Of a DNA stretch of 64,000 nucleotides, positions 8,736 to 17,819 are shown in pieces. Numbering within the stretch: position 1 is the first letter of the stretch; each line of letters begins with the position of its first letter. The position numbers and the translations under genes are program-made. The stretch spans positions 310,001 to 374,000 of the forward strand of contig JACKHI010000001.1 in NCBI GenBank assembly GCA_020639075.1. The letters are read 5' to 3'. A model generated the notes under the pieces. It saw nothing but the letters and a program-made list of their open reading frames with translations. It had not been told where the DNA came from and did not search any database. This DNA comes from Phycisphaerales bacterium (GTDB taxonomy: Bacteria; Planctomycetota; Phycisphaerae; UBA1845; UTPLA1).

Positions 8736-10793
8736 GTGAATGATGTGTTGGACGGCGATATCGTCGTTATCCTGCCAAACGACTGCAGTCAGGACGGTCG
8801 ATGGCACGAGAACGTCACTCTGCCGGATATTGCGATGCGGATTCAAAGCGCGAATCCCGACATTGACGCCGTCGTGGATGCGACGATCGTTGACGGCGGG
8901 CAGGCTCCATACGTGTTCCAGAGCGCCCCGCAGCCGATCTCGCCTGTCGTCCTCGAAGGATTGACGATCCGGAGTTTCGCCGGCGGACTCAGTTTTCGAG
9001 TCGCTGCGCCGACGATCCGGCGATGCCGGTTCCCAGACATCGTTGGAATGGCGATTCGGCTGCAGGTGTTTGAGACGGCAACGATCGAGTCCTGCGAATT
9101 CGTCGGCGGGGGAATGGAGACACCGTCGATCTACTCGGTGCAGCGCATGCCGCGCGTCGTCGATTGTCAATTCAGCGATACGGGTGATCGAGCGATCCAG
9201 GTTGTATCCCAGACAGAAGTGAACTGCGACGAAACGGATTGCGGCGGGATCTTCGGATGTGACTTTGTCGGAGGCGGTAGTCGCATCGTGGATATGGGAA
9301 CCAACTCGCTTGTAGTGCGGGACAGTTATTTCACCGACAACGGGGGCCCTTGCGTCATCTGCGGACCGCTGACGATGTCAGACTGCCGTTTCGAGAATAA
9401 CCTCAACGCCGTCAGCCAGCTTGTAGCGAGTTCGAATACTGCGGCGATCGAGCGATGCGAGTTCGTCGGCAACGTGTCGAGCTCGACGCTCCTTTCCAGC
9501 AATTCGACCATGGCGTTGTCCGACTGCATGTTCGCCTCCAACGCCGCGCCGATCGGCAACGTCAGTTTCGGGAAGGACAGCTCGATCCAGCGATGCGGAT
9601 TCACGGACAATGACGGCATCTGCGTTCGCGGCGATGCAGCCCTGATTGCCGATACGCTGTTCGAAGACAATCGCGGCGGGCTGTCCGGCTTCATTTTTCT
9701 ATTCGGACTTGACGCACAGGTGCTTCGAACGGATTTCATTAATAACTCCGTAGTCAATCAGGACCTTATCCGAATGCCGTCGGGACTCACGATGCGGGAA
9801 TGTGAATGCACGATGAACAGTGCGCCATCCGGCGGCATTGTACGACTCGCGCAGGAAACCGTGATCGAGGATTGCGTTTTCTCGGAAAACACATCACTCA
9901 GCGGCACCGTCAACTCGCAGAGCAGTTCCCAAACGCGGATCGCACGGTGCTCCTTTACCGACAACGCCGCAACATCCGGTTCGGGCGCGATCAGTTCAAT
10001 GTCCGGCGGGGAAATTCTTGATTGCGTGTTCATTGGCAATTCGTCAAAGACTTCCGGAGGCGCCGTATCGGTCGGCGGGACCCCGGTTTCGAACAGTCTG
10101 TTCGTGGGGAACAGCGCCGCGATTTTCGGCGGCGCCATCTTTGGATTCGCCCGGATGTCCGAATGCACGGTGGTCGGAAATGTCGCGGGCCATATCGGCG
10201 GCGGCGTCTATGGCGGATTTCTTGAGAACTCGATTCTTTATGACAATCGTGGCGCGATTATCAACGGCCGCGACTTTTCCCAAATCGGCTCTTTGGGGAG
10301 CGTCTCCTATTGCGACGTTCAGGGACTCCTCGCACTGCCGGACCAATCGCCGACGCAGCAGCAAGGCCCCGGCGTCATTTCAGCGGACCCGCGATTCGTG
10401 GATCCCGGTCATTGGGACGACATGGGAACGCCGGACGATCTCTCAGACGACGTTTTCATCGCAGGCGACTATCACTTGCTACCGGATAGTCCTTGCATCG
10501 ACGGCGGCAACCCCGCGTTCGTCCCGGGGATCGACGCGACGGATTTCGACGGCGAACCTCGCGTGATGAGTTGCCGCGTGGATATGGGCGTTGATGAATT
10601 CACGCAGGACGAAGTCGGCGTCATCGGCGATTTCAACGCTGACGGGGTTGTCAGCGTTGATGATCTGCCTGAGTTCCTGTCATTCATGTTGAGCCCGTAT
10701 GGGCTCGGCGCCTGCACGGCCGACATCAATGGCGACGGTGCCGTGAACGGACTCGATGTCTCGGCCATGGCAGGACTGATCTTGGGGGCGTGA
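8736..10793 (+). CDS. right-handed beta-helix protein with dockerin-like C-terminus (body of a frame-broken gene)
   Basis: The body can be read from about 8682 onwards; the first possible start in this frame is GTG 8736. It opens with the FGYATIQSAVNDVLDGDIVVILPN pattern typical of parallel beta-helix (pectate-lyase-fold) proteins, and many short coils follow (for example DCRFENN, RCEFVGN, DCMFASN, DCVFIGNSSKTSGGA). The end has a two-unit Ca-binding tail, GDFNADGVVSVDDLPEFLSFML and ADINGDGAVNGLDVSAMAGLIL, which is dockerin type I-like. The protein is probably extracellular and could bind or cleave a polysaccharide. No catalytic residues could be assigned. As encoded it lacks its own signal peptide because of the frame break before it. 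Confidence 0.85.
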   Translation: MNDVLDGDIVVILPNDCSQDGRWHENVTLPDIAMRIQSANPDIDAVVDATIVDGGQAPYVFQSAPQPISPVVLEGLTIRSFAGGLSFRVAAPTIRRCRFPDIVGMAIRLQVFETATIESCEFVGGGMETPSIYSVQRMPRVVDCQFSDTGDRAIQVVSQTEVNCDETDCGGIFGCDFVGGGSRIVDMGTNSLVVRDSYFTDNGGPCVICGPLTMSDCRFENNLNAVSQLVASSNTAAIERCEFVGNVSSSTLLSSNSTMALSDCMFASNAAPIGNVSFGKDSSIQRCGFTDNDGICVRGDAALIADTLFEDNRGGLSGFIFLFGLDAQVLRTDFINNSVVNQDLIRMPSGLTMRECECTMNSAPSGGIVRLAQETVIEDCVFSENTSLSGTVNSQSSSQTRIARCSFTDNAATSGSGAISSMSGGEILDCVFIGNSSKTSGGAVSVGGTPVSNSLFVGNSAAIFGGAIFGFARMSECTVVGNVAGHIGGGVYGGFLENSILYDNRGAIINGRDFSQIGSLGSVSYCDVQGLLALPDQSPTQQQGPGVISADPRFVDPGHWDDMGTPDDLSDDVFIAGDYHLLPDSPCIDGGNPAFVPGIDATDFDGEPRVMSCRVDMGVDEFTQDEVGVIGDFNADGVVSVDDLPEFLSFMLSPYGLGACTADINGDGAVNGLDVSAMAGLILGA

Positions 10794-10819
10794 TCGCGCC
10801 TTGACCGATTTATCGAACA

Positions 10820-10851
10820 CCGCCCTTCGGAATCTGCATTTCGAAGGGTGG
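10820..10851 (+). terminator. possible terminator hairpin after the beta-helix gene
   Basis: The arms CCGCCCTTCG and CGAAGGGTGG (one G-T pair) close a 12-nt loop soon after the TGA at 10793. The T-rich tail (CATCTTTGCATTT) is weak, so termination is inferred from position. Confidence 0.4.
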
Positions 10852-10927
10852 CATCTTTGCATTTCCTTCAATGGCGCGACACATGGAGTCTCATGTTCCG
10901 CTTACGGATTGCACGGATTCGACGTGC

Positions 10928-11031
10928 ATGTCGATCCGCCCCGACGATCCTTGAGGAATTGTTGCCGATTCCGGAAAAGACCGTCGTGAACCGCGGCCGG
11001 CGCGGCGTCCCCGTGGCGATGGGGCGGAGGA
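10928..11031 (+). pseudogene. decayed 3' fragment of a ybaK-like gene
   Basis: The DNA resembles ybaK at 7844-7951. Translated, PTILEELLPIPEKTVVNRGRRGVPVAM matches PTILEESLLVLERIVVNGGRRGVLVEL of the intact gene at 17 of 28 positions. The N-terminal two thirds of the family, including the catalytic Lys region, is absent upstream, where the beta-helix gene ends only 135 bases before. After the match the frame runs on into unrelated sequence. It is best read as the remnant of an old duplication or of a replaced second deacylase. Confidence 0.65.
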
Positions 11032-11554
11032 AACTGTCAGCTTGTTGGCGCAAAGCGATCCAGCGATCGTGGGGCACATGTGGCGGGATCGCCCGATCTC
11101 TCGTGTGTTCAGGGCGGGCAATAAGTTGTAGCGCCATTCCCCGACGATCCCATTGCTGCAGACGCGGCGCCCGTTCCGTTGACCATGTTGCAGGATCGCC
11201 ACATGGCCCGAAGCGCGGATCAGGAACAAATCCATGACGCGCGATTCATCGGCTCTGCAATGTGCGGCCACTCGATTCGGGCGCCGAATTTTGCACGTTT
11301 TGCGCCATTTTGCACTGTGGCAGTTTCGGCGCAAATCCAGCGAAAGCACGGGCACAAATGGACTTAGGTCATGCAAATTGCATCGAACAAGATCGCGGAT
11401 AAGGACGGCGGCCTGCAATTCGAACAAGACTCGTGGTCATGTACAAAATAGCGAATCTGAAAAATAAATGCCGAAGAATTTCGCACCGTCGGATGACACG
11501 AGCATCGCCGGCCGGCAAGCCCCGGCGCGCGAGAGATGCGAATCGTAGCGCGAA

Positions 11555-12742
11555 TCAGAGCTTGCTGAATGCGTCGAGCGCGCGATCGAGATGCGACGTT
11601 TCATGGGCGGCGGATATCTGCACCCGCAGTCGGGCGACGCCTTCCGGCACGACGGGGTATCCGAATCCGATGACGAAGACGCCCAGTTCGAGCAGTCGCT
11701 TGCTTGCTGCGATGGCCTTCGACGTTTCGCCGAGAATGATCGGCGTGATCGCGCTGGGACCGTCCATGGTTTCGAAGCCGCGCGACTTCAAACCCGCCCG
11801 CATGTATTGCACATTCGCGCGGAGCTTATCGACGCGCGTCGTATCCCGCAGAAGGATTTCGATCGCCTTGTTTGCGGCACCGGCGGTGGCCGGCGGCAGG
11901 GCGTTCGAGAACAGCTGCGGTCTGGACTTCTGCACCATCAGTTCGACAAGCGGCTTGCGCGACGCAATGTACCCGCCGGCCGCGCCGCCGAGGGCCTTGC
12001 CGAGCGTACCTGTCATGCAATCGATCTTGCCGTGGACGCCCTGGTGTTCGGCGACGCCGAGGCCTCTCGGGCCGCAGACGCCGACGCCGTGCGAATCATC
12101 GACAATAAGCAACGCGCCGTACTGTTCGCAGAGCGGCACCATCTTGTCGAGATGGGCGACGTCGCCCTCCATGCTGAAGACGCCGTCCGTGACGACGATC
12201 TTGTGCTCGATCCCCGCGGATTCCTTGAGCGTCGCCTCCAGCGCGGCCATGTCGCTGTGCTTGTATACCTTGGACTTGGACGCCTTGTTGATCTGCCGGC
12301 CAAGTCGAACGGCATCGATGATGGAGGCGTGGTTGAGCTCGTCGCTGATGGCGATGACGGAATCGCCGCCGGCAGCCATGAGCGTCGGCAAAACGGCTTC
12401 GTTCGCGTTCCAGCACGAGACATACGTCGTCGATGCTTCCGTGCCCGACAGCTTCGAAATTGAAGCTTCGATCTCACGATGGTAGTCGAACGTTCCGCAG
12501 ATGAATCGAACGGAACCCGTGCCAGCGCCCCATTTACGCTGAGCGGCCGTCGCAGCCTCGACGACTTCGGGATCGTTGGCGAGCCCCAGGTAGTCGTTGG
12601 AACACAGGACGACGACTTCACCGACGCCTTCGATCGTCGACACGGGACCCATCGGCCGCGTCAGGTTCTTGATCGTCTTGAATTGACCGGCGTCGCGAAG
12701 CCGCTTGAGGTCCTGTTCGATCGCATTCCAGACGGCAGTCAT
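11555..12742 (-). CDS. kbl: glycine C-acetyltransferase (2-amino-3-ketobutyrate CoA ligase)
   Basis: This PLP enzyme cleaves 2-amino-3-oxobutyrate with CoA to glycine and acetyl-CoA, the second step of threonine breakdown. The 395-residue length is exactly typical. Landmarks are CSNDYLGLA (about 47-55), GAGTGSVRFICGT, DELNHASIIDA, the DDSHGVG loop (Asp215-Asp216), and the PLP lysine in TGTLGKALGG (Lys249). The ATG at 12742 gives the family N-terminus. The usual partner tdh is not adjacent. 8-Amino-7-oxononanoate synthase and serine palmitoyltransferase share the fold, but the length and the RFICGT and TGTLGKALGGA motifs favour Kbl. Confidence 0.9.
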   Translation of the reverse strand: MTAVWNAIEQDLKRLRDAGQFKTIKNLTRPMGPVSTIEGVGEVVVLCSNDYLGLANDPEVVEAATAAQRKWGAGTGSVRFICGTFDYHREIEASISKLSGTEASTTYVSCWNANEAVLPTLMAAGGDSVIAISDELNHASIIDAVRLGRQINKASKSKVYKHSDMAALEATLKESAGIEHKIVVTDGVFSMEGDVAHLDKMVPLCEQYGALLIVDDSHGVGVCGPRGLGVAEHQGVHGKIDCMTGTLGKALGGAAGGYIASRKPLVELMVQKSRPQLFSNALPPATAGAANKAIEILLRDTTRVDKLRANVQYMRAGLKSRGFETMDGPSAITPIILGETSKAIAASKRLLELGVFVIGFGYPVVPEGVARLRVQISAAHETSHLDRALDAFSKL

Positions 12743-12795
12743 TGGCGGTTTCCTGAATCAACAAGATAAGGCGGTGATCAACGTGGCATGTACCT

Positions 12796-13932
12796 CTAGG
12801 ACTTCTTCTCGTCGCTGTTCGATTCCGACGAATTGCCTTCGGCCTTCTGATCGGCCTTGAATCGCTCGCGCTGTTCGACGGACGCAACGGAATCGATCCG
12901 CAGTTTCATCTGCGTGAAGACCGCGTTGATCGGCTGCATGGCCGTCTGAACCGCCTTGGTGCGTTCGGCCCCTTCCGGCATTGCTTTGGCTTTCTCGAGA
13001 AGTGATTGCGCGTCCTTCATCCGCGATTGGGCCTGGCCCATGCAATGACTGTAGATGGACTCCGCCGTCGCCTTCTGCTCGGGCGAGAACTGATAGTTGG
13101 TCGCCCACGTCTGGTAGACGCCGGCCCATTGATCGAGCGGCGGCGCTTCCAGATCGGGTACTTCCGGTTGGCGGCTGGCGGCGGCGGGCGGCGCTTCGGC
13201 ATGATCATGCCCCGCATGCGGATCGTTCTTGGCCGCTTCGAGTTTCGCTTTCATTGCCGCTTCTTTTGCAGCCTGAATCTCCTTCGCGGAAGGTCGATTG
13301 GCCGCGAGCTTCTCGGCCGTCGTGCTGCGTGCCGGCTGGTTACCCATCAACTTTTCCTGCGTGTCGAGAATTCGATCGCTCTGCGAAATATCGAGCATCG
13401 GCACGGGCGTCAAAATCAAACGATCCATATGCGCCGGGTCGAGCGGCTGACCATTCAGTTGTTTCGCAAAGTACTTCTCAACCTTCTCCCGGCCCGCCTT
13501 TCGCGCATCGGCGCCGAGCATGTCCTCTGCCGTGCGCACTGCGTTCGTCAGGCTGAGCGGAGCGGCTTCGCGAATGCGATAGATCTGTTCCTGGTATTGC
13601 GAACGAAGCGATTCGATCCTTTCCGCGTCCAGCGTCTTGTCCTGCGGGAGAACGGCTGAAATTGCAGTGGTGCGTCGTCGAATCATCAGCTCATTGCGCT
13701 GCATGTACTTCTGATTCGTCTCGATCCGGGATTCGAGATCCTTCTGCAGTTTCGTCAGTTGATCCGGTGACAGGGAATAAAACGCCTTGACGAACGCAAC
13801 GCGCTCGCTGATCAGCGTCATTTCCGCCGGTTCCCCTCCCATGACGTCATTCGCGACTTCGGTCTGGGCGAACAGGTTCGTCGTGATCAGCGCGCTCAAG
13901 GCGACGGCGGCGAGCAGTGTCTTCCGGAACAT
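12796..13932 (-). CDS. secreted helical hypothetical protein
   Basis: The start at 13932 is supported by GGAGGA about 9 nt upstream and by the signal peptide MFRKTLLAAVALSALITTNLFAQ. The mature protein, about 355 residues, is mostly helical. It has coiled-coil-like segments (LQKDLESRIETNQKYMQRNELMI cut short by RRR; KEIQAAKEAAMKAKLEAA) and a His-rich linker, HAGHDHAEAPPAAA. The composition suggests a periplasmic protein. I do not recognise the family. Its stop lies 54 bases from the kbl start, so the two may be co-transcribed. Confidence 0.8.
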   Translation of the reverse strand: MFRKTLLAAVALSALITTNLFAQTEVANDVMGGEPAEMTLISERVAFVKAFYSLSPDQLTKLQKDLESRIETNQKYMQRNELMIRRRTTAISAVLPQDKTLDAERIESLRSQYQEQIYRIREAAPLSLTNAVRTAEDMLGADARKAGREKVEKYFAKQLNGQPLDPAHMDRLILTPVPMLDISQSDRILDTQEKLMGNQPARSTTAEKLAANRPSAKEIQAAKEAAMKAKLEAAKNDPHAGHDHAEAPPAAASRQPEVPDLEAPPLDQWAGVYQTWATNYQFSPEQKATAESIYSHCMGQAQSRMKDAQSLLEKAKAMPEGAERTKAVQTAMQPINAVFTQMKLRIDSVASVEQRERFKADQKAEGNSSESNSDEKKS

Positions 13933-14063
13933 ATCTCGGAAATCCTCCAAATTCGTCTGGACATTCCATGCGATACCGCGTCGGGACGCGGGAGAACCTG
14001 TAGTGTCGACCGGCATCCCCATCACGTCAACGTCTGGTCCATAAGAAAGATGGATTGAATCGC

Positions 14064-15230
14064 CTATTCGAAATGGGTCGGCGAGAAGATGCGCTGATAC
14101 TCTTCCTGACAAAACCGGTCGGTCATACCGGCGATGTAGTCGCAGATCACGCGTTCCGGGCCCTGCTCAGGGAATCGCCGGGCGTAACGATCGGGTAACA
14201 GCTTGGGGTTCTGCAAATAGGCGTCGAAGAGTTCATCGATCAGCCGGCGCGCTTTGGCGTCCATTCGCACGACTTTGTGGTCGCGGTACACCCGTTCAAG
14301 GAGCAGGCTCTGCAGTTCTTCCACCTGATTTCGCATGACGCCCGAAAAACCCAGCAGGTCTTCGGGCCACACCCGAACGTCATCGATCGACCGAATGCCA
14401 GCTCGTTCGATTCGTCGCGCGCTTTCGGTGCGCACATCTTCTGCCAGTCGTGAGGCAATCGTGTCAATGATCGGGCGGCGAACGGCATGAACCGGGAGAT
14501 CTGGATAGGCCTTACGGACGCGCGATGCAGCCTCGCGCCAGAGTGCCGCCTGGTTCAGTACGGGCTCCGTCAGGATGCCGAGCCAGAGGCCATCCTCGAT
14601 GTCGTGAAGCGTGTAAGCGACGGCGTCGGCGAGGTTCGCGGCCTGGCCTTCCAGTGTGCAACTGGGCCCCGTCGCGAGGAGATCGGCGACATCGGCCTGA
14701 GCGGCGGCGTTTTCATTGGGCTTGTCGTACTTCGTGCGGTGCTTGACGAGGGCTTCGCGCAACTCGAAGGTCAAGTTTAGACCGCGAAAGGCGGGATAGG
14801 GATGCTCGAGGTAGTCGACAACGCGCAGAGATTGAACGTTGTGCTCGAATCCGCCGCGGTCCTTCATGCGGGCGTCAAGAGCCTTTTCTCCGGCATGACC
14901 GAACGGTGAATGGCCGAGATCGTGGGCGAGAGCGATCGCGCCGGCGAGTCTCGGATTGAGCCGCAATTCCCGCGCGAATCGTTCCGCCTGCGCGGCGACT
15001 TCGAGCGTATGCGTGAGGCGCGTGCGAAAGTGATCGCCGCCGCCACTCGTGACGAATACCTGCGTCTTATACATCAGGCGACGAAATGCCGTGCAACTGA
15101 TGATTCGATGTCGATCGAGGTCGAACGGCGAGTCCTCCCCGCGGCCGGCGCGTTCATGGCGACGTCCGCGCGAGGCGGCATCGTGAACCGCGTACGGAGC
15201 GAGCGAGATGTCGTGTGCGACGTTCGTCAT
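14064..15230 (-). CDS. dgt: dGTPase-like HD-domain triphosphohydrolase
   Basis: The family hydrolyses dNTPs to the nucleoside and triphosphate. The product has 388 residues and carries the HD-site residues in order: the signature around HRIISCTAFRRLMYKTQVF, RLTHTLEVA with His74, ALAHDLGHSPFGHAGE with His103-Asp104, and a later Asp in AYTLHDIEDG. The length and the FGHAGE motif fit the dGTPase-like (type 2) subgroup. The ATG at 15230 overlaps the stop of the upstream HIT gene as ATGA, which argues for translational coupling and against the long upstream extension of the frame. Substrate preference cannot be read from sequence. Confidence 0.9.
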   Translation of the reverse strand: MTNVAHDISLAPYAVHDAASRGRRHERAGRGEDSPFDLDRHRIISCTAFRRLMYKTQVFVTSGGGDHFRTRLTHTLEVAAQAERFARELRLNPRLAGAIALAHDLGHSPFGHAGEKALDARMKDRGGFEHNVQSLRVVDYLEHPYPAFRGLNLTFELREALVKHRTKYDKPNENAAAQADVADLLATGPSCTLEGQAANLADAVAYTLHDIEDGLWLGILTEPVLNQAALWREAASRVRKAYPDLPVHAVRRPIIDTIASRLAEDVRTESARRIERAGIRSIDDVRVWPEDLLGFSGVMRNQVEELQSLLLERVYRDHKVVRMDAKARRLIDELFDAYLQNPKLLPDRYARRFPEQGPERVICDYIAGMTDRFCQEEYQRIFSPTHFE

Positions 15231-15757
15231 GAGGAAGTCGAGTGCGGCAGGCCGAGCGCTCGCCAGCCCGCGACGAGTGCGGCGTGCAGCTGGCCCAGGG
15301 ATTGAGGAATAACGCGCACGTCCCCCAGGACGGACATGAAGTTCGTATCGCCATTCCAGCGCGGCACAATGTGGACGTGGATGTGTCCCGGCAGCCCCGC
15401 GCCGGCGCATCGTCCCAGGTTTACTCCGATGTTGTAACCGTGCGACCCCAGAACGTGATCGAGGAGCATTTTGGCATCGCGCGTTCGATTCCAAAGATCA
15501 GTCGTTTCGACGTCGGAAAGATCGGTGATGTCCGCCTTGTGCGCAAGCGGGGCAATCAGCAAATGGCCGTTGGTGTAAGGGAATCTGTTCATCAGGATGA
15601 GGGACAACTCGCCGCGATAAACAACATGTTGAGCGTTGTCGTCCGGGTGATCGCGATAATGGCAGAGGAAGCAGGCAGGCTGTTGTCCGGAGTCGTCGAG
15701 TGAGGCGATGTAGTCCATTCGCCACGGCGCCCAGATGTTGTCACGGAATTCGTTCAT
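15227..15757 (-). CDS. HIT-family nucleotide hydrolase/transferase (Ap4A phosphorylase-like)
   Basis: The 176-residue protein has the histidine triad GHIHVHIVPRW (His125, His127, His129), in which the central His is the nucleophile on dinucleoside polyphosphates or nucleotidylated compounds. A CFLC pair (Cys29/Cys32) near the N-terminus suggests a structural zinc, as in actinobacterial and planctomycete Ap4A-phosphorylase-like HIT proteins beginning with a WAPWRMxYI motif, which is present here. The gene overlaps the dGTPase gene by four bases (ATGA, 15227-15230). The pair suggests joint clean-up of nucleotides. Confidence 0.9.
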   Translation of the reverse strand: MNEFRDNIWAPWRMDYIASLDDSGQQPACFLCHYRDHPDDNAQHVVYRGELSLILMNRFPYTNGHLLIAPLAHKADITDLSDVETTDLWNRTRDAKMLLDHVLGSHGYNIGVNLGRCAGAGLPGHIHVHIVPRWNGDTNFMSVLGDVRVIPQSLGQLHAALVAGWRALGLPHSTSS

Positions 15758-15940
15758 GTCAGCCTATCCCGATCCCGGTCGGAAAGAAACCGTCGGCGGA
15801 TCTCGGCAATCCGACACGCTGATCGCCATCATCGCGAACAGCCGAACCGTCTGATCGCCCGCGGGAAATATCTTACATCATTCGCGGGAGAATGCGTGAC
15901 TGAATTCGCGACTCGTCCCGCCCGCGCAGGGCACTTCCGA

Positions 15941-16681
15941 TCAGTCGGCAGTCAAGGCGTCGAATTGGGCCGTTTGGCGGGCGGTCGGACCGATGAGTTT
16001 GCGTTGGACCTCGTTGACGCCGCGGGCGTTTTGCCGCGCGACGAAATCCGCAGTCACTCTGCACGGTCCAAGGATGTCGACGGATTCCGAGGTCGCCTTT
16101 GACGGGTAGAGCGTCGCAGATTCGATGCGACCGGTCATGGTACGGCCGTCCCGATCGAGGCGGAAATAGACGAACCCTGCACCGTCGTAGCGGACTGTAT
16201 CTCGTCCTCTGACGAGGCAATAGGTCAGACCCGCGTTTGTCTGGGTGCTTTCGACATAGGTTGTGCCGGGCTCCGGATGCCACAACAGATCAATCAGTAC
16301 GAATTGAGCAATGTAGACTTCATCGGGAACGGTCGAGTCGAAAGCGGGTTGATTAGCGACGATCGGCGGTGCTGCATTCGATTCGGCCGCTTCGGTCGTC
16401 GCGTTGAGGTTCGCAGTGGACGCGCTGTCTGCCGCAGCAGGCGGATGGATCGGCATGCGCTTTGGAGGAAGTTCGAACGCCAGTTGATAGTTACCGATCG
16501 CGTTCTTGGAAAATGCGCCGTCGGGGAAGTTCTCGACGAACACCTCGCCGGCGGAGTTATCTACAAATGCGGTGACGCGAAAGCACGTGGAGCGTTGCTG
16601 GCAGGCGCTCGTTGCCGCAAGGACAACTGCGAGTGCGAAGGCTCCACGGGAATTGGGTTTCATTGAAGAGTCGATGGTCAT
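15941..16681 (-). CDS. putative lipoprotein, hypothetical
   Basis: This is a 246-residue protein with a hydrophobic N-terminal segment (GAFALAVVLAATSACQQ) whose Cys may be lipidated, although the lipobox TSAC is not ideal. A Pro/Ala/Ser-rich linker (about 75-110) precedes a beta-rich domain with the sequence VRYDGAGFVYFRLDRDGRTM. The start ATG overlaps the stop of the upstream amidohydrolase as ATGA (16678-16681), which supports this start and coupled translation. No family was recognised. It probably faces the periplasm. Confidence 0.75.
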   Translation of the reverse strand: MTIDSSMKPNSRGAFALAVVLAATSACQQRSTCFRVTAFVDNSAGEVFVENFPDGAFSKNAIGNYQLAFELPPKRMPIHPPAAADSASTANLNATTEAAESNAAPPIVANQPAFDSTVPDEVYIAQFVLIDLLWHPEPGTTYVESTQTNAGLTYCLVRGRDTVRYDGAGFVYFRLDRDGRTMTGRIESATLYPSKATSESVDILGPCRVTADFVARQNARGVNEVQRKLIGPTARQTAQFDALTAD

Positions 16682-17595
16682 GCCTCTTCATCGAGGACGT
16701 TGCCGTTGGACGCCGTGCCTTTGGGGCTCGCTGCCGGAGCGATCCCGAGAAGTCCGAGCGCGTCGCGCTCCACAATCGCCGCCAGGAATTGCCGCGGAAT
16801 CGTGGGAAGATTGGTCCCGGTCACCAGTTGGTTAATTCGGTAAAGGGCTTCGATCGCCCGTGCCGGCGGCGTGTAAGGGAAGTCACTGCCGAACAGCAAC
16901 TTGTCCATGACGCCATATTCATAGGCTGTGAGCAGGGCGTTGTAGGCGTGCCACGGGCGATGGATCAGGGAACTTACGTCGGCGAAGACGTTTCCATGTT
17001 TGCCGAGAAGGACGACGCACTCGTCGATCCACGGATATCCCATGTGGGCGATGACGATTTTCAGTTGCGGCAAGTCGCGAGCGACTTCGTCGAGATGGGA
17101 CGGTCGGGCGAATTCCATCTTACTGGGGGCGGCGAAGTGGACGCCCTGATGTATGAAGACGGGCTTTTTCAGCCTGACCGCTTCGGAAAAGACCTGCATC
17201 GCCCGGCTGTCGGCGGGATGAAAGTCCTGCGCGGCCGGTGAAACAGTGATCGCCTTCATGCCGAATTCGGAATCGGCCTCACGCAGCTCGTCCATGGCTT
17301 CTTCGAGATTCGTCGGATCGATCCCGGCGACGCCGATCAGCTTTTCGGGGTTCTTCTTGACGTAGGAGTAGATCAACTCCCGCGGGATCGCCGCGCCGAG
17401 GTGGCGGCTCTTGAAACCAAATACGAGGCTCCGATCGACCGGATCGCTGCATCGGAGGTGCTCGTCCGGCGTCGCGACCGGCAGTTCGCCGTTGTCGCCC
17501 AGGAGGCCCCGTCGTATGTGGCAGGACAACTCGATCCGGGCCCGTCCGAGCTGGTCGGGGGAGTCCCAGATGTGGGTATGGCAGTCAACAATCAC
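16678..17595 (-). CDS. amidohydrolase-2 family metal-dependent hydrolase (TIM barrel)
   Basis: The start is placed at GTG 17595, giving MIVDCHTHIWDSP, the standard opening of the family; a TTG at 17664 would add 23 unlikely residues. Metal-site features of the barrel follow: DCHTHIW at the N-terminus, PVFIHQGVHF, LKIVIAHMGYPW with a metal-type His, and FGSDFPYTPPARA with the catalytic Asp. The length, 305 residues, is typical. Members include decarboxylases and lactonases acting on aromatic or sugar-derived acids; the substrate here is unknown. It overlaps the downstream lipoprotein gene by four bases. Confidence 0.85.
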   Translation of the reverse strand: MIVDCHTHIWDSPDQLGRARIELSCHIRRGLLGDNGELPVATPDEHLRCSDPVDRSLVFGFKSRHLGAAIPRELIYSYVKKNPEKLIGVAGIDPTNLEEAMDELREADSEFGMKAITVSPAAQDFHPADSRAMQVFSEAVRLKKPVFIHQGVHFAAPSKMEFARPSHLDEVARDLPQLKIVIAHMGYPWIDECVVLLGKHGNVFADVSSLIHRPWHAYNALLTAYEYGVMDKLLFGSDFPYTPPARAIEALYRINQLVTGTNLPTIPRQFLAAIVERDALGLLGIAPAASPKGTASNGNVLDEEA

Positions 17596-17776
17596 GATCG
17601 CTGGCTCGCAGGGGTCGTTGAGATCATGGCAGCTAGGGTATCCGAGGCGGATTCGAGCGGTCAAGCGGCGGTCGGCCTCCCCTCGGATGTAATTGGGAGT
17701 TCATTCGGGGGGTGCGCGGGAAATCGGGGTCATTGAGCATATCTACAGCGGGTCCGAGATTGGGTCGAAGATGTCC

Positions 17777-17806
17777 TTGATGGACCCGCGCGTGCTGCCT
17801 TATAGT
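17777..17806 (+). promoter_or_regulatory. candidate sigma70-type promoter of hppA
   Basis: TTGATG (17777-17782) and TATAGT (17801-17806) are separated by 18 bp. The -10 box differs from consensus at one base and the -35 box at two. Transcription would start near 17813, at the head of the hairpin-rich leader. Confidence 0.45.
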
Positions 17807-17819
17807 GGCCCGACTTTGA

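Larger units (their letters stand above)
10794..11554. other. non-coding stretch with a hairpin and a ybaK remnant
   Basis: About 760 bases hold no complete gene. A 10-bp hairpin (CCGCCCTTCG / CGAAGGGTGG, 10820-10851) lies 26 nt past the beta-helix stop and may end that transcript. A decayed ybaK 3' fragment lies at 10928-11031. The rest, to 11554, has only short frames without motifs and is probably degenerate sequence. Confidence 0.6.
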
